Source: Pseudazoarcus sp963975885 (GTDB lineage: Bacteria > Pseudomonadota > Gammaproteobacteria > Burkholderiales > Rhodocyclaceae). From it: DNA of 64,000 bases. The notes beneath the pieces are model-generated. The model searched no databases, was not told the DNA's origin, and saw only the letters and a program-made list of their open reading frames with translations. Within the stretch, counting starts at the first letter, position 1. Each line of letters opens with the position of its first letter. Of this stretch, positions 27,155 to 34,753 are shown one piece after another. Both the position numbers and the translations under genes were made by a program. The stretch spans positions 202,390 through 266,389 of the forward strand of contig CAXBIS010000002.1 in assembly GCA_963975885.1 (NCBI GenBank), given 5' to 3'.

Positions 27155-28632
27155 ACATCCCGGCACTGCGTCGCCTGCATGTGCGCATCACGCTCGTGGC
27201 GCTCGCGCTGCTCGCGCTGATGGGTGCGGTGCTGCTCGGGCTGGCCCACCACTACGCCACCCAGAGCGCGCTCGAATCGACCCAGCGCCTGAACCGCGGA
27301 CTGGCCGCCTACATCGTCGAACACCAGCCGCGCCCCCTGCTCGATACCGACGGCCGCCCCGATCGCGGGCTGATGACGGACATGGCCACCCAGGTGATGA
27401 TGATCAACCCGGCCGTCGAGGTGTATCTGCTCGACGCCGAGTTCCGTGTCGTCGCCCACGCGCTCGACGACAGCGTGCCGCTGGGCCGACGCATCGACCC
27501 CGCACCGGTTCGTCGCTTCTACGCTGGCGGCGGCATGCTGCCGCTGGTCGGCGACGATCCGCGCCGTCCCGGCGCCGCAAACATTTTCTCGGCCGCGCCG
27601 GTGATGCTTGACGGCGAAACGCGCGGCCATCTGTACGTGGTCTTGCAGGGCCACCAGACCCTGACGCTGACCGAATCGCTCGCCGGGTCCAACGCGCTGC
27701 GCCAGATCGCGCTCGGCGTCGCCCTCGCGCTGCTGCTCTCGGCGCTGGTGCTGGTCGTCGCGCTGCGCACGCTCACCCGCCCGCTGGCCCGGCTGACCGC
27801 CGAGGTCCAGGCCTTTCGCGCCGGCGACGACGACGCCACGCCGGCGGGCGACGGCGACGAGATCGCCGTTCTGCGCGAGGCCACGAACGCGATGCAGCAG
27901 CGCATCGCCGATCAGTTTCGCCGCATCGAGGACAACGACCGCATGCGTCGCGAGCTGATCGGCAACATCTCGCACGACCTGCACACGCCCCTGGCCAGCA
28001 TCCAGGGCTACGTCGAGACACTGATCCTGCGCGGCGACCAGCTCGACGCGGCCACGCGCGAATCGTATCTGCGCACCGTGATGCGCCACGCCACGCGGCT
28101 GGGCGCACGCGTATCGGACCTGTTCGAACTCTCCAAACTCGAATCGGGCTGCGTCGAGCCCCGATGCGAGGTCTTTTGCCTTTCCGAGCTGCTGCAGGAC
28201 GTGATCCAGGGCTATCAACTCGAGGCCACGCAGCGCGGCGTGCGCCTGGAACTGGCCGGAAGCAGCCACCGCACGGCCGAAGTGGTCGCCGACATCGCAC
28301 TGATCGAGCGCGTTTTGCAGAACCTCATCGACAACGCGCTCAAGCACACACCACAGGGTGGCAGCGTATCCATCGGCGTGCGCATCGATGGAGACCAGTG
28401 CCGCGTCAGCATCGCCGACACCGGCGCCGGAATCGCGCCCGAAGACCTGCCCCACATCTTCGAGCGCTACTGGCGCGCGACCCCCGCCGACGACACCGTA
28501 CCGGGACCCAGCGCCGGTCTCGGGCTGGCCATCGTCAAGCGAATTCTCGATCTTCATGGCAGTGCCATGCGCGTCGAATCTTCGATCGCCCACGGCACGT
28601 GCATCGATTTCGCGCTGCCCCAGCCCGGCTGA
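27151..28632 (+). CDS. Sensor histidine kinase of the buf/msr locus
   Basis: A 493-aa kinase: TM1 (about 11-32), a periplasmic sensor of about 155 residues, TM2 (about 186-206), HAMP, HisKA with H275 in NISHDLHTPLAS, and HATPase (NLIDNALKH, DTGAGI, SAGLGLAIVKRIL). The sensor contains a Met cluster (M75, M78, M83, M84). Followed by exported MsrA/MsrB and opposite a bufferin operon, it may sense periplasmic copper or methionine-oxidising stress, as CusS and HprS do in E. coli; that is inference. Confidence 0.93.
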   Translation: MNIPALRRLHVRITLVALALLALMGAVLLGLAHHYATQSALESTQRLNRGLAAYIVEHQPRPLLDTDGRPDRGLMTDMATQVMMINPAVEVYLLDAEFRVVAHALDDSVPLGRRIDPAPVRRFYAGGGMLPLVGDDPRRPGAANIFSAAPVMLDGETRGHLYVVLQGHQTLTLTESLAGSNALRQIALGVALALLLSALVLVVALRTLTRPLARLTAEVQAFRAGDDDATPAGDGDEIAVLREATNAMQQRIADQFRRIEDNDRMRRELIGNISHDLHTPLASIQGYVETLILRGDQLDAATRESYLRTVMRHATRLGARVSDLFELSKLESGCVEPRCEVFCLSELLQDVIQGYQLEATQRGVRLELAGSSHRTAEVVADIALIERVLQNLIDNALKHTPQGGSVSIGVRIDGDQCRVSIADTGAGIAPEDLPHIFERYWRATPADDTVPGPSAGLGLAIVKRILDLHGSAMRVESSIAHGTCIDFALPQPG

Positions 28633-28688
28633 GAACTCAACGCCACCCGGGCACTCGAAACCCCTGTTCCATTGGAGGACAAACCATC

Positions 28689-29315
28689 ATGCAACGCAAA
28701 CTCCGACGCCTCGTCACACCGCTGTTCGTCACGGCACTGACGATCGTGGCGTCTCCCGTTGCGGCCGAGACAGCTGCCGCATCCCCAAACACTGCCGTGG
28801 CAACCTTCGCGGGCGGCTGCTTCTGGTGCATGGAACCGCCCTACGACAAGCTCGACGGGGTCATTTCGACCACCTCGGGCTACACCGACGGACACAAGGA
28901 GAACCCGACCTACCGGCAGGTCACGAGTGGTCGCACCGGACACACGGAGGCCGTGCAGGTGGTCTACGACCCCGACAAGGTCGGTTTCGAGAAGCTCGTG
29001 GAGGTGTTCTGGAAGAACATCGACCCGACCGACATCGACGGGCAGTTCTGTGATCGTGGCAGCCAGTATCGACCGACGCTGTTCTACCACGACGAGGCGC
29101 AGCGCGAGATCGCCGAACGATCGAAGGCCGAGCTCGCGCGCAGCAAACCGTTCAAGGCCGACATCAACACGCCCATCGTCGCCGCCAGCACCTTCTACGC
29201 GGCCGAGGAATACCACCAGGACTACTACGTGAAGAACCCCATCCGCTACAACTACTACCGCAACGGCTGCGGGCGTGATCGTCGCCTGGAGCAACTGTGG
29301 GGCGAGCCGCGCTGA
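28689..29315 (+). CDS. msrA: Exported peptide-methionine (S)-S-oxide reductase
   Basis: A 208-aa MsrA with an N-terminal signal peptide (basic MQRKLRRL, hydrophobic core, VAAE near 26). The catalytic motif is GGCFWC (C44), the family blocks GRTGHTEAVQVVYDP and RGSQYRPTLFYH are intact, and a likely resolving Cys is in the C-terminal RNGCGRDRR. It repairs S-methionine sulfoxide, here in the periplasm. TTGGAGGA precedes the ATG. It is 56 bp behind the kinase gene, in the same operon as msrB. How electrons reach it in the periplasm is not encoded nearby. Confidence 0.93.
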   Translation: MQRKLRRLVTPLFVTALTIVASPVAAETAAASPNTAVATFAGGCFWCMEPPYDKLDGVISTTSGYTDGHKENPTYRQVTSGRTGHTEAVQVVYDPDKVGFEKLVEVFWKNIDPTDIDGQFCDRGSQYRPTLFYHDEAQREIAERSKAELARSKPFKADINTPIVAASTFYAAEEYHQDYYVKNPIRYNYYRNGCGRDRRLEQLWGEPR

Positions 29316-29335
29316 CCCGAACCGGAGGAACCAAC

Positions 29336-29830
29336 ATGAAACGACGCACATTTCTAAACGGGCTGGCCGGCTTCGCCGCCGTCCCGTTCCTGCCCGCCGC
29401 CCATGCGGCTACCGAGGGAGGCACCACGACGATGATCGACAAGCTCGAACTAAGCGAGGACGAATGGAAGAAGCGGCTCACGCCCGACCAGTACCGCATC
29501 CTGCGCCGCGAAGGCACCGAGCCGCCGGGCAGCAGCCCGCTCAACGACGAGAAGCGAGCCGGCACCTACCACTGCGCCGGCTGCGACCTGCCGCTGTACA
29601 CATCGGACATGAAGTACGACAGCGGCACCGGCTGGCCCAGCTTCTACACCCACCTGCCCGACGTGTTCGGCACCAAGCGCGACTTCAAGATGATCCTGCC
29701 GCGCACCGAATATCACTGCGCGCGCTGCGGAGGGCACCACGGCCACGTTTTCAACGACGGCCCGCCACCGACCGGCAAACGCTGGTGCAACAACGGCCTG
29801 GCGCTGCGCTTCGTGCCGGAAGCGGGCTGA
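29336..29830 (+). CDS. msrB: Tat-exported peptide-methionine (R)-S-oxide reductase
   Basis: A 164-aa MsrB preceded by a twin-arginine-like leader (KRRTFLNGLAGFAAVP). Zinc Cys pairs CAGC and CARC are present, the active-site Cys is in GKRWCNNGLALRF, and HHGHVFNDG is intact. It reduces the R diastereomer of methionine sulfoxide, complementing MsrA. CGGAGGAA precedes the ATG. The twin-Arg leader suggests folding, and probably zinc loading, before export. It ends 3 bp from the convergent GGDEF-EAL gene. Confidence 0.93.
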   Translation: MKRRTFLNGLAGFAAVPFLPAAHAATEGGTTTMIDKLELSEDEWKKRLTPDQYRILRREGTEPPGSSPLNDEKRAGTYHCAGCDLPLYTSDMKYDSGTGWPSFYTHLPDVFGTKRDFKMILPRTEYHCARCGGHHGHVFNDGPPPTGKRWCNNGLALRFVPEAG

Positions 29831-29833
29831 CGA

Positions 29834-32371
29834 TCAGGACGGATCGCCGGTGATGTCCGGGGCGGCCGAACGCTTGAGCTCGACGTGCCAGAAGGCTTCG
29901 CGTAACTGTGCTCGAAGCTCCTCGTTGTCCCAGGGCTTGAGCAGGAACTTGTAGACCGCGCCGCGATTGACCGATTGCGTCACCGATTCCAGATCGGTGA
30001 AGCCGGTCAGCACGATGCGCAGGGTGGCCGGGTGCAGTTCCTTGACGCGCTCGAGGAACTCGCTTCCGCTCACGCCACCGCCCATGCGCTGATCCGCGAT
30101 CAGCACGTGCACGTCCTCGGAGGCGAGGATGCGCAGCGCGTCTTCAGCGCTACCCGCGGTCAGGATACGGTAACCGTCCGGGCGCAGCAGTCGCGTGAGT
30201 GCGGCACGCACGCTCGCCTCATCATCGACGATCAGCAGCGTGCGCACCGCACACAGCGTCGGGGGCGGCTCGAACAGCGGCCGCTTCCGCGCGAGAAGTT
30301 CCGGCACACAACCGGCCGCAACCGGCCGACTCATGTGATAGCCCTGCAAGTCGTCGCAGAAGTGTCTCCCCAGATACACCGCCTGCGCCTCGGTCTCTAC
30401 GCCTTCGGCAACCACACCGAGACGCAGGTTGTGGGCGACGGCGATGATCGCCCGACAGATGGCCGCGTCGTCTGGATCGTTGATGATGTCGCGCACGAAG
30501 GAAATGTCGATCTTGAGCCGGTCTACGGGCAATCGCTTGAGATAGGCCAGGTTGGAATACCCTGTGCCGAAATCGTCGATTGCGATGCGCACACCCAGAT
30601 GCTTGAGCGCCTGCAGCAAGCCGACCAGGGTCTCATGCTTGTCCATCACCATGGACTCGGTAATTTCGAGTTCGAGCAGCGAGGGCTCCAGACCGGTGTC
30701 TTCGAGCACCTGCGCGACCGTGCGCACGAAGTCGTCACGTCGTAGCTGTGCCACCGAAACGTTGACCGACACCGGCAGACGGATACCGTGCTCGCCCTGC
30801 CATCGCACGGCCTGTCGGCAAGCCTCGGCCAACACCCAGGCGCCGATGGGCACGATCAGGCGACTCTCTTCGGCGATGTGGATGAACTGCCCCGGCGGGA
30901 TCTGACCGCGCTCCGGATGATTCCAGCGCAACAGCACCTCGAGTCCGCTCACGACACCCGACACCGCATTGACCTGCGGCTGGTAATAGAGCTCGAACTG
31001 GCCGGCTTCGAGCGCACGCCGCAGCATGCCCTCGATCCGGATGCGATCGGACACGCGCTGGTTGAGCTCCGGCTTGTAGTACTGGAACTGCGCCCGGCCC
31101 GCATCCTTGGCCCGATACATGGCCAGGTCGGCGTTGCGCAACAGGGTCGCGACATCGTCGCCGTCTCGAGGATGGAAGGCCACCCCCATGCTCGCGCTCA
31201 CCCGCAGACTCTCGCCCTCGAGCTCGACCGGTTCTCCGAGCGCAGCGTAGATGCGTTCGACCAGCGGCAACACGTCCTCTTCACGCAGGAGCGCGGGACA
31301 GACCACGACAAACTCGTCACCGCCAAGCCGCGCCACCGTGTCGCCCTCACGCGCACAGCCCAGAATGCGATCGGCGACGATCTTGAGCAGGCTGTCGCCC
31401 ACATGATGACCAATGCCGTCGTTGATGACCTTGAACTCGTCCAGGTCGATGAACAGCAAGCCGACCGACTGCCCATAGCGCCGCGCAAACGCCAGCGCCT
31501 GCGATATGCGGTCGGCCAGCAGTGCGCGGTTGGGCAGGCCGGTCAGGACATCGTGAGTGGCCTGGTAGGCCAGTTCGGCTTCGTAGCGCTTGTTCGCGGT
31601 GACGTCGCTGATGACGCCGACGAAATGCGTGACCAGCCCCTCGTCGTCACGTACCGGAGCGATGAACATGTCGTTCCAGAACGCCTCGCCGTTCCGGCGA
31701 AAATTGGGCACGACAACGTGCACCTCGCGGTGCTCCTGAATCGCGCGCCGCACCTCGATAAGGGCCGGTTCGCCAGCGCTCCCCCCATTCAGGAAGCGGG
31801 GATTGCGACCAACCACTTCCTCCTCGGAAAAGCCGGTGATGCGCTCGAAGGCCGGATTGACGAAACGGATCGGCAGGTCCGGTTCGCGCGCGTCGCAGAT
31901 CATGATGCCGTTGGCCGCCGACTCGATCGCGCGGCGATTGAGGCGCAGCGCCTCCTCGCGCTCCTCGAGGGCGAGCAGCATGCGCCGTTGCCCAACGGCA
32001 TAACGCAGCGAGCGGTCCAGGCTGCGCGCGCTCATCTCCTGCTTGACCAGATAGTCCGAGGCACCCAGTTCGACGGCAAGCCGGTCGACGGCGTCATTCC
32101 CCTGACCAGTGGCCATCACCACGGCCGGACGCCGCGGCAAGGCGAGGATGCGACGCAGGACGTCGATGCCGTCCTCCCCTCCGAGCCGATAGTCGAGAAG
32201 ACAGGCATCGAATCCTTGCGATTCGATGCACGCGAGCGCGGCAGCCGTATCGTTTGCCCAGCCAACCTCGTATGACGGGTAGTCAATATCCTCGAGATGA
32301 TCGCGCACGAGGATGAAGTCGTCCTCATCATCGTCGATCACGAGAATGCGCAGGTGGGCGATCGGTGTCAT
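29834..32371 (-). CDS. REC-PAS-GGDEF-EAL-REC c-di-GMP signalling protein
   Basis: An 845-aa protein with two receiver domains around a PAS-GGDEF-EAL core. N-terminal REC (D60 in ACLLDYRLGG), PAS (about 155-280), GGDEF with intact RLGGDEF and an inhibitory RxxD site (REGD) five residues before it, EAL with the first motif as EVL (GLEVLLRW) but DDFGTGYSNL intact, and a C-terminal REC (LIADQRM, KPWDNEEL) of the type found in HD-GYP regulators. It may make or degrade c-di-GMP. The ATG at 32371 gives a clean REC start; a GTG at 32398 is possible. Last gene of a six-gene same-strand run. Confidence 0.9.
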   Translation of the reverse strand: MTPIAHLRILVIDDDEDDFILVRDHLEDIDYPSYEVGWANDTAAALACIESQGFDACLLDYRLGGEDGIDVLRRILALPRRPAVVMATGQGNDAVDRLAVELGASDYLVKQEMSARSLDRSLRYAVGQRRMLLALEEREEALRLNRRAIESAANGIMICDAREPDLPIRFVNPAFERITGFSEEEVVGRNPRFLNGGSAGEPALIEVRRAIQEHREVHVVVPNFRRNGEAFWNDMFIAPVRDDEGLVTHFVGVISDVTANKRYEAELAYQATHDVLTGLPNRALLADRISQALAFARRYGQSVGLLFIDLDEFKVINDGIGHHVGDSLLKIVADRILGCAREGDTVARLGGDEFVVVCPALLREEDVLPLVERIYAALGEPVELEGESLRVSASMGVAFHPRDGDDVATLLRNADLAMYRAKDAGRAQFQYYKPELNQRVSDRIRIEGMLRRALEAGQFELYYQPQVNAVSGVVSGLEVLLRWNHPERGQIPPGQFIHIAEESRLIVPIGAWVLAEACRQAVRWQGEHGIRLPVSVNVSVAQLRRDDFVRTVAQVLEDTGLEPSLLELEITESMVMDKHETLVGLLQALKHLGVRIAIDDFGTGYSNLAYLKRLPVDRLKIDISFVRDIINDPDDAAICRAIIAVAHNLRLGVVAEGVETEAQAVYLGRHFCDDLQGYHMSRPVAAGCVPELLARKRPLFEPPPTLCAVRTLLIVDDEASVRAALTRLLRPDGYRILTAGSAEDALRILASEDVHVLIADQRMGGGVSGSEFLERVKELHPATLRIVLTGFTDLESVTQSVNRGAVYKFLLKPWDNEELRAQLREAFWHVELKRSAAPDITGDPS

Positions 32372-32417
32372 CTTGCGGGTACCGAGAAGGGCATGCACGC
32401 CGGGGCAGATGTAGGGT

Positions 32418-34022
32418 TCATGACGGATCCGCGTCACGCACACCGGCGACGGGCGCGCAGGGTAGCACGAGGCGGAAACACGCGCCCTCCCCTGGACGCC
32501 CATGGGCCGAGACTTCTCCACCATGGCGCATCGCCACGCTGCGCACGATGGCCAGCCCCATGCCCGAACCGTCGGGACCCTGCGTCGTGTCGAGCCGCAC
32601 GAAGGGCTCGAAGATGCGCCCCGCGTACGCCGGATCGAAGCCCTGGCCGTTGTCCTCGACCTCGATCATCGCATGGCCATCGGGTGTGGTGCGGCACCGG
32701 ATCACGACGCGCGGCGTTCGCTCCGGATGCCGGTACTTGAGGCCGTTGGCGACGAGGTTTTGCAAGGCCTGACGAATCTGATCGCGGTCGGCTTTGAGCA
32801 CCGGCAGTTCGCCGTCGACCACGACGCTGCCCCCATTCAATTCGAGGTCCTCGCGCACTTCCTCGACCACCTCGGCCAGCGCGACGGGTCGCAACGGGTT
32901 CTGATGCCGGACCACCCGCGAATAGCGCAGCAGCGCGTCGAGCAAGGCGTCCATGCGCGCAGCAGCCTGACCCATTCGCCGCAGATAGTCCGAGCGCTGA
33001 ATCGCGGACATATCCGCCTCGCCGAGCAGGCGGTCCGCGAACACCTGCAGCTTGCGCAAGGGCTCGCGCAAGTCATGCGAGGCGATCGACGCGAAGTGCC
33101 GCAACTCCTGGTTGCTGCGCTCGAGTTCGGTCCGTAGCGCCGCCATCGCCACCTCATCGCGCTTGCGACGGCTAATGTCGCGAAAATACACCGCCAGTCC
33201 CTCCGGAGACGGATAGGCATGCACTTCGAACCAGGTTTCCAACGGCGGGAAGTAGAACTCCAGGTGTTCGGTCACGCCGGTCTCGAGCGCACGGTGATAG
33301 GCGGGATAGACCGGAGAATCGACGGCGTCCGGAAACTCTTCCCATACGTTTCGGCCAATCAGATCCTCCCGCGTGCGCAACAACACGCGTTCGGCTTCCC
33401 GATTGACATACGTGAAGCGCCATTCACGGTCGACGGTGAAGAAAGCGTCGGTGATGCTCTCCAGTGTCGTCGCCAGCCGCTCGGCCAGACGCTTGCTCTC
33501 GGCTTCGGCACGCTCGGCCGCGATGCGCGCCTCGTCCAGGCGCAGATTGCGCACGCGCAATTCCATCTCCAGCACGGTCTGCTCGGCGAACATGCGCAGC
33601 AGATCGCGCTCCGCAGTCGTGAGTTCGCGCGGCTGGTGGTCCATCACGCAGAACGTACCCATCACGCGTCCCGACGGCGCAACCAGCGGTGCCCCGGCAT
33701 AGAAGCGGATGTGCGGCGGTCCGGTAACCAGCGGATTGTCCGCGAAACGAGCATCATTCCGCGCGTCGGCCACCTCGAGCACGCAGGTGTCACGGATCGT
33801 GTAATCGCAGAATGCAACCGGACGCGGCGTCTGCGGGACATCGATACCGATCCGGGCCTTGAACCACTGGCGCTCGCGGTCGACCAGCGTAACGGTGGCG
33901 ATCGGCACGCCGCAGGCCTTGGCCGCGATTTCCACGAGTCGATCGAACGCCGTCTCCGGCTTCGTATCGAGAATGCCGTAGGACCACAGCTCGGACAGTC
34001 GCCGCTCTTCCTCCGCGTCCAC
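32418..34022 (-). CDS. GAF-PAS soluble histidine kinase
   Basis: About 534 aa without membrane helices. GAF domain (LDTKPETAFDRLVEIAAKAC, FYAGAPLVAPSG; about 20-160), PAS (about 185-290), HisKA with FASIASHDLREPLRKLQ (His near residue 317) and HATPase ending GSGMGLAIVRSVAMRHGG. I start at the GTG at 34022, because AAGGAG lies 10 nt upstream; a TTG three codons earlier is too close to that site. The single-REC gene lies 83 bp upstream on the same strand and is a likely partner. Confidence 0.88.
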   Translation of the reverse strand: MDAEEERRLSELWSYGILDTKPETAFDRLVEIAAKACGVPIATVTLVDRERQWFKARIGIDVPQTPRPVAFCDYTIRDTCVLEVADARNDARFADNPLVTGPPHIRFYAGAPLVAPSGRVMGTFCVMDHQPRELTTAERDLLRMFAEQTVLEMELRVRNLRLDEARIAAERAEAESKRLAERLATTLESITDAFFTVDREWRFTYVNREAERVLLRTREDLIGRNVWEEFPDAVDSPVYPAYHRALETGVTEHLEFYFPPLETWFEVHAYPSPEGLAVYFRDISRRKRDEVAMAALRTELERSNQELRHFASIASHDLREPLRKLQVFADRLLGEADMSAIQRSDYLRRMGQAAARMDALLDALLRYSRVVRHQNPLRPVALAEVVEEVREDLELNGGSVVVDGELPVLKADRDQIRQALQNLVANGLKYRHPERTPRVVIRCRTTPDGHAMIEVEDNGQGFDPAYAGRIFEPFVRLDTTQGPDGSGMGLAIVRSVAMRHGGEVSAHGRPGEGACFRLVLPCAPVAGVRDADPS

Positions 34023-34105
34023 TGCTTTCAATCTCCTTGCGAAACGGCTCGCCTAGGACAAGCGCAGACCCCGCCGTCCCGACGCCTTACCGAGAACGCT
34101 CCGAA

Positions 34106-34591
34106 TCACGAGCGATGCGCGCGCGGGATCGACTCTTCCGGCGATCCCGGTGGCAGTTCGACGACATCGAACCAGTAATGGCCGAAGGCGCGCATCGCTT
34201 CGACCAGACCGGCGAAAGTCACCGGTTTGGTGATGAAGGAATTGCTGCCGGCCGCATAGCTGCCGAGGATGTCGTCGTCGGATTTCGAGGTGGTCAACAC
34301 GATCACCGGGATATACCGCAACGTCTTGTCTGCACGAAGTCGCACCAGCGCCTCGCGACCGTCCATGCGGGGCATGTTCAGATCGAGCAGAATCAGTGCC
34401 GGCTCCGGACTGACCGCCGGCGCAGCATGTTCGCCTCGGCGCAGCAGATAGTCGAACAGTTCCACCCCGTCGGATACGGTGCGCAACTCGCACTGAAGGC
34501 CGCTTTGCGCGAAGGCGTCACGCGTGAGCAGGCGGTCGTCCGCATCGTCATCGGCGAGCAGTACGACTGGAATCTTGCGCGATGCGCCCAT
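34106..34591 (-). CDS. Single-domain response regulator (Rcp1-like)
   Basis: A 161-aa receiver without an output domain: VVLLADDDADDRLLT acidic pocket, LILLDLNMPRMDG phospho-acceptor, LTTSKSDDDI and FITKPVTF. Its features, a longer beta2-alpha2 region and extended C-terminus, are those of Rcp1-type partners of phytochrome- or GAF-like kinases. It sits between two kinase genes on the same strand and may pass phosphate from either. Confidence 0.9.
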   Translation of the reverse strand: MGASRKIPVVLLADDDADDRLLTRDAFAQSGLQCELRTVSDGVELFDYLLRRGEHAAPAVSPEPALILLDLNMPRMDGREALVRLRADKTLRYIPVIVLTTSKSDDDILGSYAAGSNSFITKPVTFAGLVEAMRAFGHYWFDVVELPPGSPEESIPRAHRS

Positions 34592-34753
34592 CGAAACCGT
34601 CTCCTGAGTCGAACGGAGAACCTCGCGTCCAAAAAAAATGCACTTGCGGGACCACGAGAACAATGGATTCATGGTCCGCAATCGGGTGCGCGATTGCAAG
34701 AGGATGCGACATCTCATCGCGTCGACACACGAATTAGGTTGCAATCCAGCCTG

